Shown here: piece after piece, positions 8,608 through 17,574 of the stretch
Numbering within the stretch: position 1 is the first letter of the stretch
How the letters are laid out: every line of letters starts with the position of its first letter
Assembly: GCF_012927405.1 (NCBI RefSeq)
Contig: NZ_JABBGM010000002.1
Location: 1 to 64,000 of the forward strand
From: Novosphingobium olei
Lineage (GTDB): Bacteria; Pseudomonadota; Alphaproteobacteria; Sphingomonadales; Sphingomonadaceae
Length of the DNA: 64,000 nucleotides
Direction: 5' to 3'
Made by a program: the position numbers and the translations under genes
Notes under the pieces: generated by a model
Database searches by the model: none
Told to the model about the DNA's origin: nothing
The model's input: the letters and a program-made list of their open reading frames with translations, nothing else

Positions 8608-10098
8608 ATGGACGATACCAAATCGACGATGGCAAGCACTGGCATCGCCGGACTGGATAATGTGCTGGCCGGTGGGTTTCTGCGCGGCCGCGTCTTCCTT
8701 CTGGAGGGGAGCCCGGGGACCGGAAAAACAACCATCGCCACTCAGTTCCTGCTGGCGGGTGCTGCTGCAGGCGAAAAGACCCTGTACATCACTCTTTCCG
8801 AAACCGAAGAGGAGCTTCGCGAGAGCGCCCAGTCACATGGTTGGTCTTTGGATGGCGTCGATATTTTCGAATTGGTGCCGCCGGAGAACCTCCTAGACGA
8901 TCAGCAGCAACAGAGCTTGCTCTATTCCTCTGATCTGGAATTGGGAGAAACCACTAGGCGGATATTTGAAGCCTTCGAGCGTTATCGTCCTGACCGCGTG
9001 GTGCTGGACAGCCTGTCCGAGATCCGTCTGCTAGCGCAAAGCTCGCTTCGTTATCGACGTCAAATTCTTGCGCTGAAGCATTACTTTGCCCGGCAGAAGG
9101 CAACAGTCTTGATGTTGGACGACATGACAACAGAATTGACCGACAAAACGGTTCATAGCGTCGCACATGGCGTGGTTACGCTGGAGGAACTACAACGCGA
9201 ATATGGTCCAGAACGACGCCGTTTGCGCGTGGTCAAATATCGGGGGCGGCGGTTTCGCGGCGGCTTCCACGATTTCACGATCGAAACCGGGGGGGTGAGA
9301 GTTTTCCCACGGTTGGTTTCTGCCGAGCATCACCGACCAATGCTGCGCGACAACGTAACCACCGACATCGCTCCGCTTAACGTTTTGCTTGGCGGAGGAA
9401 TCGAGCGGGGTTCGAGCGTTCTCATCCTTGGGCCCGCAGGGACAGGGAAATCGCTGCTCGCGCTGACTTTCATATCAAGCGCGGTGGGGCGCGGCGAGAA
9501 GGCTGCGATGTTCGTCTTCGATGAAGAACTTGGCCTGCTGATCCAGCGGGCCAAACAATTGGGTATCGATCTGCAGGACATGATCGATAACGACCATCTT
9601 GTTCTCGAGCAGGTCGACGCAGCTGAACTTACGCCAGGCGAATTTGCGGATCGGGTGCGTCGGTGCGTCGAGCTGCAGGGCGCGCAGACGGTCGTTGTGG
9701 ACAGTCTGAATGGTTACCAGGCGGCGATGCCCGAGGAGAATGCGCTCATTCTCCATCTTCATGAGCTTCTGCAGTACCTCAATCGGCGCGGCGCCACCAC
9801 CTTGCTGACGGTCGCCCAGCACGGGTTGGTCGGGGACATGAAGGCGCCAGTCGATGTTACGTATCTCGCAGATACGGTCATCCTCCTTCGCTATTTTGAG
9901 GCGCTTGGTCGGGTTCGCCGGGCGATCTCCGTCGTGAAAAAGCGCACAGGCCAGCATGAAGACACCATTCGCGAGTATCGCATCGGAGGCGCTGCAATTT
10001 CAGTTGGGGAGCCCTTGATAGAGTTTCAGGGAGTGTTGCGTGGGGTTCCGGTTCTCGCCGGGGGTGAGACAAAGCTCTTGGATGAGTTAGGCTCTTGA
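8608..10098 (+). CDS. KaiC-like double RecA-fold ATPase
   Basis: A 496-residue protein with two KaiC domains in tandem. The first P-loop is GSPGTGKTT (residues 34-42) with a Walker B ending RVVLDSLSE; the second P-loop is GPAGTGKS (275-282) with Walker B TVVVDSLNG. Each domain has the KaiC opening pattern (GIAGLDNVLAGGF; APLNVLLGGGIERG). Such non-cyanobacterial homologues are signalling ATPases rather than proven clock proteins. Its stop overlaps the start of a hybrid histidine kinase, so the pair is coupled and probably one signalling module. The start at 8608 is preferred over an ATG-less upstream extension because the KaiC domain begins right after it; upstream lies an EcfG-type promoter. 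Confidence 0.93.
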   Translation: MDDTKSTMASTGIAGLDNVLAGGFLRGRVFLLEGSPGTGKTTIATQFLLAGAAAGEKTLYITLSETEEELRESAQSHGWSLDGVDIFELVPPENLLDDQQQQSLLYSSDLELGETTRRIFEAFERYRPDRVVLDSLSEIRLLAQSSLRYRRQILALKHYFARQKATVLMLDDMTTELTDKTVHSVAHGVVTLEELQREYGPERRRLRVVKYRGRRFRGGFHDFTIETGGVRVFPRLVSAEHHRPMLRDNVTTDIAPLNVLLGGGIERGSSVLILGPAGTGKSLLALTFISSAVGRGEKAAMFVFDEELGLLIQRAKQLGIDLQDMIDNDHLVLEQVDAAELTPGEFADRVRRCVELQGAQTVVVDSLNGYQAAMPEENALILHLHELLQYLNRRGATTLLTVAQHGLVGDMKAPVDVTYLADTVILLRYFEALGRVRRAISVVKKRTGQHEDTIREYRIGGAAISVGEPLIEFQGVLRGVPVLAGGETKLLDELGS

Positions 10099-12638
10099 TC
10101 CGCAGTTTGTCTGAGCGTGCGCTGATCCTCGCTCCTGTCGGCAGAGATGCACAAGTAGCCGCCGCAATGCTGGCGGAGACGCAGATCGACAGTACGGTCT
10201 GCACGGACATCCCAGGTCTGGTACAGGAGCTGGACGCGGGCGCGGGATTTGCCATCGTCACGGAGGAGGCGTTCACGACAGCAGACCTGCGACAGCTCGA
10301 CGCCTGGATTGAGCGTCAGCCCGAATGGTCGGATTTCCCATTCGTCCTGCTCACCCACCGCGGTGGCGGACTGGAGCGCAACCCCGCAGCCGCCCGTCAT
10401 CTCGAAACACTGGGCAACGTGACTTTCGTCGAGCGGCCATTTCATCCTACAACACTGGTCAGCCTTTCCCGCTCGGCGCTCAGGGGAAGGCGGCGACAAT
10501 ACGAAGCGAGGGCTCGGCTCGAAGCTCTTAGCGAGAGCGAGACCCGCACGCGCGGCAGCGAGACCCGCTTGCGCTTTCTGGCGCAACTCGAAGAGATGCT
10601 GTTCGGTGCTTCCACCGCGACCGACGCCATGGGTGCTGCGGTGGCAATGCTCGCCGTCCATCTCGGGGCTTCGCGCTGCGCGTATGCCGATGTCGGCACG
10701 GACAGCGATCGGTTCTGGATCCGTGAGGACTACTGCGCTGATGGCGTTCCCAGTTCCGTCGGTGCCTACAGCCTTGATCTGTTCGGCTCCCGCGCAGCGG
10801 CTGAACTTCGCGCCGGCTCCCTCCTTGTTGTTCACGATATCGATGAAGAGCTGGCGCCGGGCGACGGCGGCAAAATGTTCGGCTCGATCGGCATTCGCGC
10901 GATCATCACGTGCCCTTTGATTAAAGATGGCCGCTTGACGGCCATGATGGCGGTTCATCAGAACAAGCCGCGCCCGTGGTCAGCCGCCGAGGTCGAGCTC
11001 GTGCGCCAGGTGGCGGAGCGCTGCTGGGCTCATGTTGAGCGGGCCGGCGCGGAAGCGCGTCTTCGGGAAGGCGAAGAGCGCCTGCGCCTTGCAGTGGAAA
11101 ATGCAGAGGTCGGCTTCTGGGATGTCGATGAAGTAAACGACAAGCTGATCTGGCCTGCCCGAACGAAGGCTATGTTCGGTATTTCGCCAGATGTTCCCGT
11201 CACGATGGACGACTTCTACCAGGGGCTGCATCCCGACGATCTGGAGAAGACCGCGAAAGCTTACGCCGAGGCTGCTGATCCCCAGATCCGCGCGCTGTAC
11301 GATGTGGAGTATCGCACCGTCGGCAAGGAGGACAAGGTCGTGCGCTGGGTCGCAGCCAAGGGACGGGGCATTTTCGATGCCTCGAACCGTTGCCTCCGCG
11401 TCGCCGGCACCGTACTCGACATCACCGTCCGCAAGACGGCCGAAGCAGCACTCAACGAGTTGAACGCCACCCTGGAGGCCAGGATCGAGCAGGCCATCGC
11501 GGAGCGCGAGCAAGTCCAGGAAGCGCTTCGGCAAAGTCAGAAGATGGAGGCGATGGGGCAGCTGACCGGCGGCGTGGCCCACGACTTCAACAACCTGCTC
11601 GCTCCCATTGTCGGTTCGCTCGATCTGCTGCAGCGGCGGGGGATCGGCAACGAACGAGAGCAGCGCCTGATCGCCGGGGCGATTCAGTCGGCGGAGCGCG
11701 CGCGGTTGCTGGTTCAAAGGCTCCTCGCATTTGCCCGCCGTCAGCCGCTTCAGCCGGTCCCGGTCGATATCGCAGATCTGGTCAAAGGCATGGGGGATCT
11801 CGTCGAAAGCACGACAGGCCCGCAAATCAAGGTAACCCTGCAGGCGGCGGACAAGCTTCCGCTCGCGCGGGCCGATCCGAACCAGCTCGAGATGGCGCTG
11901 CTCAACCTGACGGTAAACGCTCGCGATGCGATGCCGCGCGGAGGAGAGTTGTGCATCGCGGCCACCGCCGAAAGCGTGGGGGAAGATGATTTCTCCCCAC
12001 TTCATCCAGGCACTTATGTGCGCCTCTCGGTGGCAGACACCGGCAACGGCATGAGCGAGGAAACGCTTTCCCGTGCAATCGAGCCCTTCTTTTCTACCAA
12101 GGGAGTCGGGAAGGGGACGGGCCTGGGCCTGTCGATGGTCCACGGTTTGGCGGCCCAGCTGGGCGGGAACCTCACCATCGAAAGCCGACCTGGCATGGGA
12201 ACGACCGTTGCCCTGTGGTTGCCCACTAGCCCTGATGTAGCTGAGGCGACCTTGTTGACCGACAAAGGCGGCGACGGCATTTTGAATCGAGGCGTTGCGC
12301 TTTTGGTCGATGACGAATTTCTGGTGCGGATGAGCACTGCCGACATGCTCACTGATCTTGGTTACGAAGTCGTGGAAGCCGAGTCGGCCGAACAGGCGCT
12401 GCATATATTTGATGACCGCAGTTCGATCGATATTTTGATCACAGATCATTTGATGCCGGGCATGACCGGGACGGAACTCATCCGCAATGTTCGTGCACTT
12501 CGGCCGAGCATGCCGGTTCTAATGGTATCTGGTTACGCCCAAATAGATGGCGTTCCCGCCGATATTCCTCGATTGGCAAAGCCATTTAGGGCCGCCGAGC
12601 TTGTGACGGCGCTGGAGAGCGTGCTGGGTTCGAATTAG
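10095..12638 (+). CDS. Hybrid sensor histidine kinase (pseudo-receiver, GAF, PAS, HisKA, HATPase, REC)
   Basis: An 847-residue soluble kinase. Residues 1-140 look like a receiver fold; about 165-315 form a GAF domain, and about 330-450 a PAS domain ending in the PAC pattern DITVRKTAE. A coiled linker leads to the HisKA box GGVAHDFNN with phospho-acceptor His496. The HATPase N and G boxes (NLTVNARDAMPRGG; GKGTGLGLSMVHG) follow, then a C-terminal receiver whose phospho-acceptor is Asp784 in ITDHLMPG. There is no transmembrane helix. It starts with TTG at 10095, overlapping the KaiC-like stop (TTGA). KaiC-kinase pairs of this kind suggest light, redox or stress sensing; the signal is unknown. 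Confidence 0.93.
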   Translation: MIRSLSERALILAPVGRDAQVAAAMLAETQIDSTVCTDIPGLVQELDAGAGFAIVTEEAFTTADLRQLDAWIERQPEWSDFPFVLLTHRGGGLERNPAAARHLETLGNVTFVERPFHPTTLVSLSRSALRGRRRQYEARARLEALSESETRTRGSETRLRFLAQLEEMLFGASTATDAMGAAVAMLAVHLGASRCAYADVGTDSDRFWIREDYCADGVPSSVGAYSLDLFGSRAAAELRAGSLLVVHDIDEELAPGDGGKMFGSIGIRAIITCPLIKDGRLTAMMAVHQNKPRPWSAAEVELVRQVAERCWAHVERAGAEARLREGEERLRLAVENAEVGFWDVDEVNDKLIWPARTKAMFGISPDVPVTMDDFYQGLHPDDLEKTAKAYAEAADPQIRALYDVEYRTVGKEDKVVRWVAAKGRGIFDASNRCLRVAGTVLDITVRKTAEAALNELNATLEARIEQAIAEREQVQEALRQSQKMEAMGQLTGGVAHDFNNLLAPIVGSLDLLQRRGIGNEREQRLIAGAIQSAERARLLVQRLLAFARRQPLQPVPVDIADLVKGMGDLVESTTGPQIKVTLQAADKLPLARADPNQLEMALLNLTVNARDAMPRGGELCIAATAESVGEDDFSPLHPGTYVRLSVADTGNGMSEETLSRAIEPFFSTKGVGKGTGLGLSMVHGLAAQLGGNLTIESRPGMGTTVALWLPTSPDVAEATLLTDKGGDGILNRGVALLVDDEFLVRMSTADMLTDLGYEVVEAESAEQALHIFDDRSSIDILITDHLMPGMTGTELIRNVRALRPSMPVLMVSGYAQIDGVPADIPRLAKPFRAAELVTALESVLGSN

Positions 12639-13129
12639 GAAGTCATGAGAAAATCATTAACAATGGGTGATTGGTCGGAGTATGTGGTCTTTATCGTACA
12701 AAACATACATCCTGTAAGATGGATTAAATAAGAGAGATTGTTATGTCCGAAAAGGAGCCTCATGCGCTATTGAAGGTGCGAGAGGGCGGACTTGTCTTGA
12801 GGGTTGACCGGTGAGAAATTTCCGTCATCCGGCAACTAGGACGGAACTCTCTAGCAATAGCGGAATTTGTAGACGCGGCACCGCCTAGCGGCTGCCACCC
12901 GACCACACTGCCCGGACGGCACCCCCCTCTTTCTAAGCGCCGGCCGGGAACTTTTTCCTTGGAATCTGTTCTTCGGCCTTGGCGTAACGTCCTGCTTTCC
13001 ACCAGTTGGGATTAGACCGGGGTAGTTTTGTTGCGCATGAGCGCGGGGTAAGCAATGGCAAGTGCAGCGGAGCCCGTAGGGCGTAGCGGAGCAGGCCGTT
13101 GCTTATGCAGTTTGGCGGCGAATGCTACC
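12639..13129. other. Intergenic region between kinase and IS3 remnant
   Basis: About 490 bases. A 23-codon frame at 12743-12814 follows a weak AGAGAG ribosome-site-like sequence, but it has no recognisable product. The rest looks like decayed DNA next to insertion-sequence remnants. Confidence 0.4.
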
Positions 13130-13368
13130 GGGGGCTCAGGGGCTGAGTGCGGTCGCTCCTGGTTGTAGTCCTTGACCTACGCCGCGATCTGAACGCGAGC
13201 GTGGTCCATGCTGAGGAACAGCGTCTCGTTCAGTAGTTCATCCCGCATGCGGCAGTTAAAGCTCTCGACATAGCCAATCTGCATCGGCTGGCCTGGCGCG
13301 ATGTAGTGCCACTCCACCTCGGCCTCAGCGCTCCGAACGAGCACGGCATTAGAGGTGAGTTCCGTGCC
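13130..13368 (-). pseudogene. IS3-family transposase, C-terminal fragment
   Basis: The minus strand encodes GTELTSNAVLV...EWHYIAPGQP...YVESFNCRMRDELLNE, the C-terminal half of an IS3 OrfB integrase domain. Continuing past residue IAA, a TAG at 13177-13179 stands where the family has Trp (W-VKDYNQERPHSA), so it also carries a nonsense change. The upstream half of the same gene is at 15027-15113, separated by the IS110 insertion. Dead remnant. Confidence 0.8.
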
Positions 13369-13406
13369 ATAGCACATTGGGAACCGGTCCCTCGAAGAGC
13401 CGGATT

Positions 13407-13454
13407 GCCTTGATGAAGGCAAGGGCGCGTAGCGCCCGCAGGCTTCATCAAGGC
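13407..13454 (+). ncRNA. Candidate bridge-RNA hairpin of the IS110 element
   Basis: A perfect 12-bp stem (GCCTTGATGAAG at 13407-13418 with its complement at 13443-13454) encloses a second hairpin (GGGCGC/GCGCCC, 13423-13437). It sits in the 153-base leader between the element's left end and the transposase start. IS110 elements carry a structured bridge RNA in this position that pairs with donor and target DNA. The structure is seen directly; the bridge-RNA function and its true limits are inferred. Confidence 0.45.
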
Positions 13455-13521
13455 GGCCATGACCGGCCAGCAGGTCTCTAAAGTGAAGTTGTCGACTCAA
13501 CCCTTTGGAGACTGACCGACC

Positions 13522-14784
13522 ATGACCAAGCGAAGCCTTACTCCCGCCAACGCCGTGCTGGTAGCCATCGATATGTCCAAGCACCGCCAAGAAGTACTGA
13601 TCGAACGTCCGGAAGGCGGCCGCCGGCAGCGGATGACTGTGATGGCAACCAAGGCGGACTATGATCGCCTCGCAGCGGACCTCGGAGAGATTGGGCGGCC
13701 GATTGTCGTCGGCTTTGAAGCCACCGGTAACTACCATGGCACCCTGGCGCACCGTCTGCTGGCCGCAGGTTTCGAGCTGCGGTTGATTTCGTCGGTTGCG
13801 CTAGCCCGAACCCGTGAGGCTTTGCACAACGGCTGGGACAAGAACGATTCCAAAGACGCGCAAGTGATCCTGCATATGCTGCGGATCGGCGCCACCCAGC
13901 GCTATGTCGATCCGCTTGCCGCAGGGATCAACGATCTGCAGGAGATGTCGAAGACACACGAAGCCATTTCCAAGGCAAAGACCCAGACCTGGCACCGGAT
14001 CCTGACGCACTACCTTCCGCTGTACTTCCCGGAGATCGAGCGGTTCGCCGGCAACAGCCGGTCGGACTGGTTCCTGGCCTTGCTCGAGCGGTTTCCTACC
14101 CCGGTGAGCATGACATCGCTCGGCCTGGAGGCATTTACGCGCGAGGCCTGGTCGCTGGTCGGCCGCAAGGTCTCCAAGGCTCGCTTAATCAACGATATTT
14201 ACGAGACCGCTTGCGCTTCGGTCGCACTACCGGTCGACGAGGATGCCGTCGCGATCGCCATGTTCCGCATGGTCATCGCACAAGCATGCAGCCTCATCCG
14301 GCAGCGCGACGAGATTGAACGAACCGCCCATGCCTTGCTCGCCGACAACCGCGACTACCAGCTCCTGCGCATAATTCCTGGGATCGGCCCGATCAATGCA
14401 CTCACAATCCTCGCTGAGGCCGGCGATCTGCGGCGCTTCAACCATCATCGCCAGTTCCTGAAGTTTTGTGGGCTCGACCTGGCCACATGCCAGTCGGGCA
14501 CTTTCCGCGGGCGGACCAAGCTGTCGAAGTACGGTAACGCCCGGTTACGCCGCACCTTCTGGATGGCGACCCAAGTCGCCATCCGCCAGCGCGACAACAG
14601 TTTCCGCGATAAGCTTGGCCGCTATGTTGCCGGCCATGGCAACGACCCCGATCGCCGCCGCAAGGCGATGACTGCACTCACCGCCAAGATGGCGCGCGTC
14701 GCGCACGCCGTCATCAAGACGGGAGCCGAGTACCGTCTGTTCGTCGAACGGGCGGACACCAGATGGAAGGACCCCTCTCTGTAG
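13522..14784 (+). CDS. IS110-family transposase
   Basis: A 420-residue recombinase. The N-terminal RuvC-like DEDD domain shows the acidic residues in AIDMSKH, FEATGNYH and NDSKDAQ. The C-terminal Transposase_20 domain has the helix-hairpin-helix IIPGIGPINALTILAEAG and a CQSGTFRG segment, whose Ser is in the place of the family's catalytic serine. Length and domain order are intact, so it may be active. The ATG at 13522 is 13 bases after a GGAG. It acts on DNA with a bridge RNA in related elements. Confidence 0.95.
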   Translation: MTKRSLTPANAVLVAIDMSKHRQEVLIERPEGGRRQRMTVMATKADYDRLAADLGEIGRPIVVGFEATGNYHGTLAHRLLAAGFELRLISSVALARTREALHNGWDKNDSKDAQVILHMLRIGATQRYVDPLAAGINDLQEMSKTHEAISKAKTQTWHRILTHYLPLYFPEIERFAGNSRSDWFLALLERFPTPVSMTSLGLEAFTREAWSLVGRKVSKARLINDIYETACASVALPVDEDAVAIAMFRMVIAQACSLIRQRDEIERTAHALLADNRDYQLLRIIPGIGPINALTILAEAGDLRRFNHHRQFLKFCGLDLATCQSGTFRGRTKLSKYGNARLRRTFWMATQVAIRQRDNSFRDKLGRYVAGHGNDPDRRRKAMTALTAKMARVAHAVIKTGAEYRLFVERADTRWKDPSL

Positions 14785-15026
14785 TGCCGTGAGGGCGCTG
14801 CGGCGACCCTTTAGATAATGTTCGGGCCTTCCATCTGGCATCCGCATCTCATTTTAAGGACGGTGAGGACCACGACCGGCACGGCCGCTGGATCCTGTGT
14901 TTGCTATGGCCGAGAGCGCATTCCTTGACGATGGAAGCCATCTGGATCAGAACGCAATCAGCGCCGATCGCAATCGGCGCAACGAGACCTGCTGGCCGTT
15001 TTCCGCCGCTGCTTCCCGACCTAGGA

Positions 15027-15113
15027 CGTTGTCGCTGACGATCATGCCGGGCTTGCCGCGCTCGGCGATCAGATCGGCCAGTTCGCGCACCAGCTTGCGT
15101 CCTGAGATGGAGG
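15027..15113 (-). pseudogene. IS3-family transposase, internal fragment
   Basis: The minus strand reads EINTSISGRKLVRELADLIAERGKPGMIVSDN, the central part of an IS3 OrfB catalytic domain ending at the second conserved Asp. It is the partner of the fragment at 13130-13368; together they give a continuous IS3 catalytic core interrupted by the IS110 element. Its upstream side is cut by an IS21-type end at 15114. Confidence 0.75.
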
Positions 15114-15168
15114 TGTTGATTTCCACTGAGGATTGACCCTGGAGGGTCGGAAATTTCCACTGAGAATT
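15114..15168. repeat. IS21-type terminal sequence with repeated TTTCCACTGAG motif
   Basis: Begins TGTTGATTTCCACTGAG and repeats TTTCCACTGAGAATTG about 40 bases later. IS21 ends carry such tandem transposase-binding repeats. A matching inverted end lies at 16476-16520, and shorter copies occur at 20697 and 28824. An ISL3 end begins immediately after it. Confidence 0.65.
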
Positions 15169-15843
15169 GGCTCTGACTCACTTTTGCTGGTGGTATGGTA
15201 GAGTTTGGTCCCTCAATCGAAGGGATCAGCCATCCATGGTCGATTTCAACGCGCGGACCTTGCACCGGAAGATTTTGCGGTCGTATCGGTTCATACCGTT
15301 GGAGAGCATCTCCAGATATTGCTGCGCTCGCGATGCGCGATGACGTTTTGCCCGGACTGTGCGCGACCCTGTCGGCGCGTACAAAGCCGGTATTTGCGTT
15401 GTCCCTCGGACCTTTCCATTGGCGGCCGGCGCGTCTCACTTGTGATCGAGGCGCGCCGGTTCTGGTGCGACAGCGTCGTGTGCTCGCGACGCGTCTTCTG
15501 CGAACCGTTCGATCGAGATGTGTTGGCGCGTTACGCTCGGCGAACTGCGCGACTTGAGACAATCGTTCATCAACTTGGGCTGGCGCTGGGTGGAAGGCCT
15601 GGAGCCGCCTTTTCCAGGCGGCTGATGATAGCCTGTGAGCAAAGATACGTTGTTGCGGGTTGTACGCAGGCGTGTCTCCAGCAATCCGGCGAGCTCACTG
15701 TGATCGGAATTGACGACTTCGCCTTCCGACGAGGCCAGACTTACGGAACGATTGTATGCGATCTGGAACGGCGCAAGCCGGTCACCCTGCTACCGGATCG
15801 CGCCCTTGAGACCTCACGCACCTTTCTAGCAGCACACCCATCG
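15169..15843 (+). pseudogene. ISL3-family element, 5' part with truncated transposase
   Basis: Starts with the ISL3 terminal repeat GGCTCTGACTCACTTTTGCT and continues with the N-terminal half of the transposase, including a zinc-binding region (CPDC...FWCDSVVC) and the first catalytic Asp in IGIDDFAF. It is nearly identical to the element at 28845-30194. The usual start codon is changed (ATCC instead of ATGC), a +1 and a compensating -1 frameshift lie around 15627-15690, and the gene is cut after FLAAHPS, where an istB fragment joins. Confidence 0.8.
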
Positions 15844-16130
15844 GCAAGGCCGGCGCCATGGCCGCCCAACTCAGCCGGCTCGACGTCGTGGTCCTCGACG
15901 AACTGGGCTACCTGCCGTTCGCCAGATCGGGCGGACAACTGCTGTTCCACCTCATCAGCAAGCTCTACGAGAAGACGTCGGTCATCATCACCACCAACCT
16001 TGCCTTCGGCGAGTGGCCAACCGTCTTCGGCGATCCCAAGATGACCACCGCGCTGCTCGACCGCATCACCCACCATTGCGATATCGTCGAGACCGGCAAC
16101 GACAGCTGGCGCTTCAAGCACCGCAGCTGA
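15844..16130 (+). pseudogene. istB: IS21-family istB ATPase, C-terminal fragment
   Basis: The frame reads [18 protein letters not shown], containing the AAA+ Walker B, then [20 protein letters not shown] with a sensor motif, and finally [17 protein letters not shown], the characteristic IstB C-terminus. The P-loop half is missing, replaced by ISL3 sequence. IstB normally assists the IS21 transposase in target choice; this fragment cannot function. Confidence 0.85.
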
Positions 16131-16296
16131 GACACCCCAGAAAACGCCTTTGCGCTGCTGCCGCCTCCGGTCGGGCTACGCCCTCCCCACGCCGCCAGCA
16201 GCGCAAAACCTGCGCCCAGCATCAACCGATCCACGCAACCGCAAAGGGGGGCCCTTTTGCGCGCCGATAGGGGGTCCCGATTGGACGCCGATTGAC

Positions 16297-16475
16297 AAGC
16301 TTGGGATCTATGACATTGCATCCGAGAGCATGCCGTATCTGGCGCATGGATTTGCCGACCGCATCGAGGAATGCTCTGGGTGCGAGGTCCGCACGTTGAA
16401 ATCGACCATGCATGGCTGATCTCCCAATGGAACAGCCGCAGCCTATCACATCACCAGCAAAAGTGAGTCAGAGCC
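16297..16475 (-). pseudogene. ISL3-family fragments in inverted orientation
   Basis: Positions 16297-16379 match the middle of the ISL3 transposase (compare 29331-29410), and 16380-16475 match its 5' end and terminal repeat (compare 30097-30194). About 690 bases between them are missing. The orientation is opposite to the ISL3 piece at 15169, so two different ISL3 copies, both keeping the same end, flank the istB fragment. Confidence 0.75.
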
Positions 16476-16520
16476 AATTCTCAGTGTAAATCCAGGGTCA
16501 CTTCTCAGTGGCAATCAACA
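16476..16520. repeat. IS21-type right end
   Basis: Reads AATTCTCAGTGTAAATCC, then CACTTCTCAGTGGCAATCAACA, the inverse of the left end at 15114-15168 (TGTTGATTTCCACTGAGAATT). This closes the IS21 remnant that was invaded by ISL3. Confidence 0.65.
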
Positions 16521-16761
16521 GCGTACAGCGCTGACCTCGCTGCACGACGCCGAAAGCCGTGCATCCGCGGTCTTGGTGCTGTTTCCGGGCCGGCACGAGA
16601 TTGCCGAATGGGCAGTTCCTTGCCGCTGCGCGGTCAACTCAATCGATTGCCAAAGATTTAACCGAGTTTGGCACTGAAATTGCTATGAAAAATTCGATTT
16701 TGATAACGTGCAGCAGCATTGCACAAATGGGTCAGGAATCTGACAGAAATGAGCTGAATTC

Positions 16762-17574
16762 ATGTCGTTTTACACATCCTTGAATGGTTTAAAGAATGCG
16801 CAGACGGACTTGAATGTCATTAGCCACAACATTGCAAATTCCGAAACGACAGGTTTCAAAAAAAGCCATACGCAATTCGCCGACATCGTTGCTGGAGGTG
16901 CCCTCGCCAACCCGAAGCTTATTCAAGGGATAGGGTCGCGGCTCGAGGCGATTTCGCAAAATTTTTCACAAGGCGCGCTGCAGCAGACAGGAAGCGCACT
17001 GGACCTAGCGATCAGCGGAGATGGTTTCTTCAACACGGTATCTGCGACATCGGGCCAGACCTTTTATACGCGCAACGGAGCCTTTGCTTTAGACGGAAAT
17101 GGGAATGTCCAGGACGGGTCCAATAACATTCTGCAAGTATTCCCGACCGACGCTACGGGTGCAATAACGAGCACAACGTTATCCAATTGCACAATACCCG
17201 CAACCGATGTAGCTGGCGCACAATTCGCGGGTCTTACCGTCGCTGATGACGGTAAGGTTACAGCATCATATGATGACGGTACAAATATTGTAGTAGGTTG
17301 TGTGGCGGTCGCTTCATTTCTTTCTCCAAATGGATTGCGCCAGTTGGGCTCATCGAACTGGGCCGCTACAGGAATCTCCGGAGCCGCGTCTTATGGCCAA
17401 CCTAACACTGGGAAATTCGGCGCGCTCATGTCTGGAACCCTGGAGCGCTCCAATGTCGATATCGCTGAGGAGCTGGTGGGCCTGATTACCGCGCAGCGAA
17501 ACTTTCAAGCAAATGCGAAGGCGATCGATACCGCCTCACAGATATCCCAGACGGTTATTAACCTGCGAACGTAA
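16762..17574 (+). CDS. Orphan flagellar hook/basal-body rod-type protein (FlgE-like, short)
   Basis: A 270-residue protein. Its N-terminus (MSFYTSLNGLKNAQTDLNVISHNIANSETTGFKKS) matches the FlgE/FlgG rod motif. Next come a beta-rich middle (GDGFFNTV...FYTRNGAF), and a C-terminal helix SNVDIAEELVGLITAQRNFQANAKAIDTASQISQTVI typical of hook and rod proteins. It is shorter than a classical FlgE (about 400) and close to FlgG/FlgF size. No other flagellar gene is in the window, so it is an orphan in insertion-sequence-rich, AT-richer DNA. It may be a relic of a lost cluster, though the frame is intact. Confidence 0.85.
   Translation: MSFYTSLNGLKNAQTDLNVISHNIANSETTGFKKSHTQFADIVAGGALANPKLIQGIGSRLEAISQNFSQGALQQTGSALDLAISGDGFFNTVSATSGQTFYTRNGAFALDGNGNVQDGSNNILQVFPTDATGAITSTTLSNCTIPATDVAGAQFAGLTVADDGKVTASYDDGTNIVVGCVAVASFLSPNGLRQLGSSNWAATGISGAASYGQPNTGKFGALMSGTLERSNVDIAEELVGLITAQRNFQANAKAIDTASQISQTVINLRT

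Larger units (their letters stand above)
13369..15026 (+). mobile_element. IS110-family insertion sequence inside an IS3 remnant
   Basis: Boundaries are deduced from the interrupted IS3 gene: joining the minus-strand sequence up to 15027 with that from 13368 rebuilds codons for SDNGTELT without loss. The insert is about 1.66 kb and holds one IS110 transposase, a 153-base 5' non-coding end with strong hairpins, and a 240-base 3' non-coding end. There are no terminal inverted repeats or target duplication, as expected for IS110. The exact ends may be off by a few bases, and the long 3' end could include other DNA. Confidence 0.7.

Noticed and set aside
10980-12449. A 489-codon minus-strand frame
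   Set aside because: Antisense to the hybrid kinase, with no ribosome site or family match.
12743-12814. A 23-codon frame starting MSEKEPHALL
   Set aside because: Only a weak purine-rich stretch precedes it, and it is too short to support without homologues.
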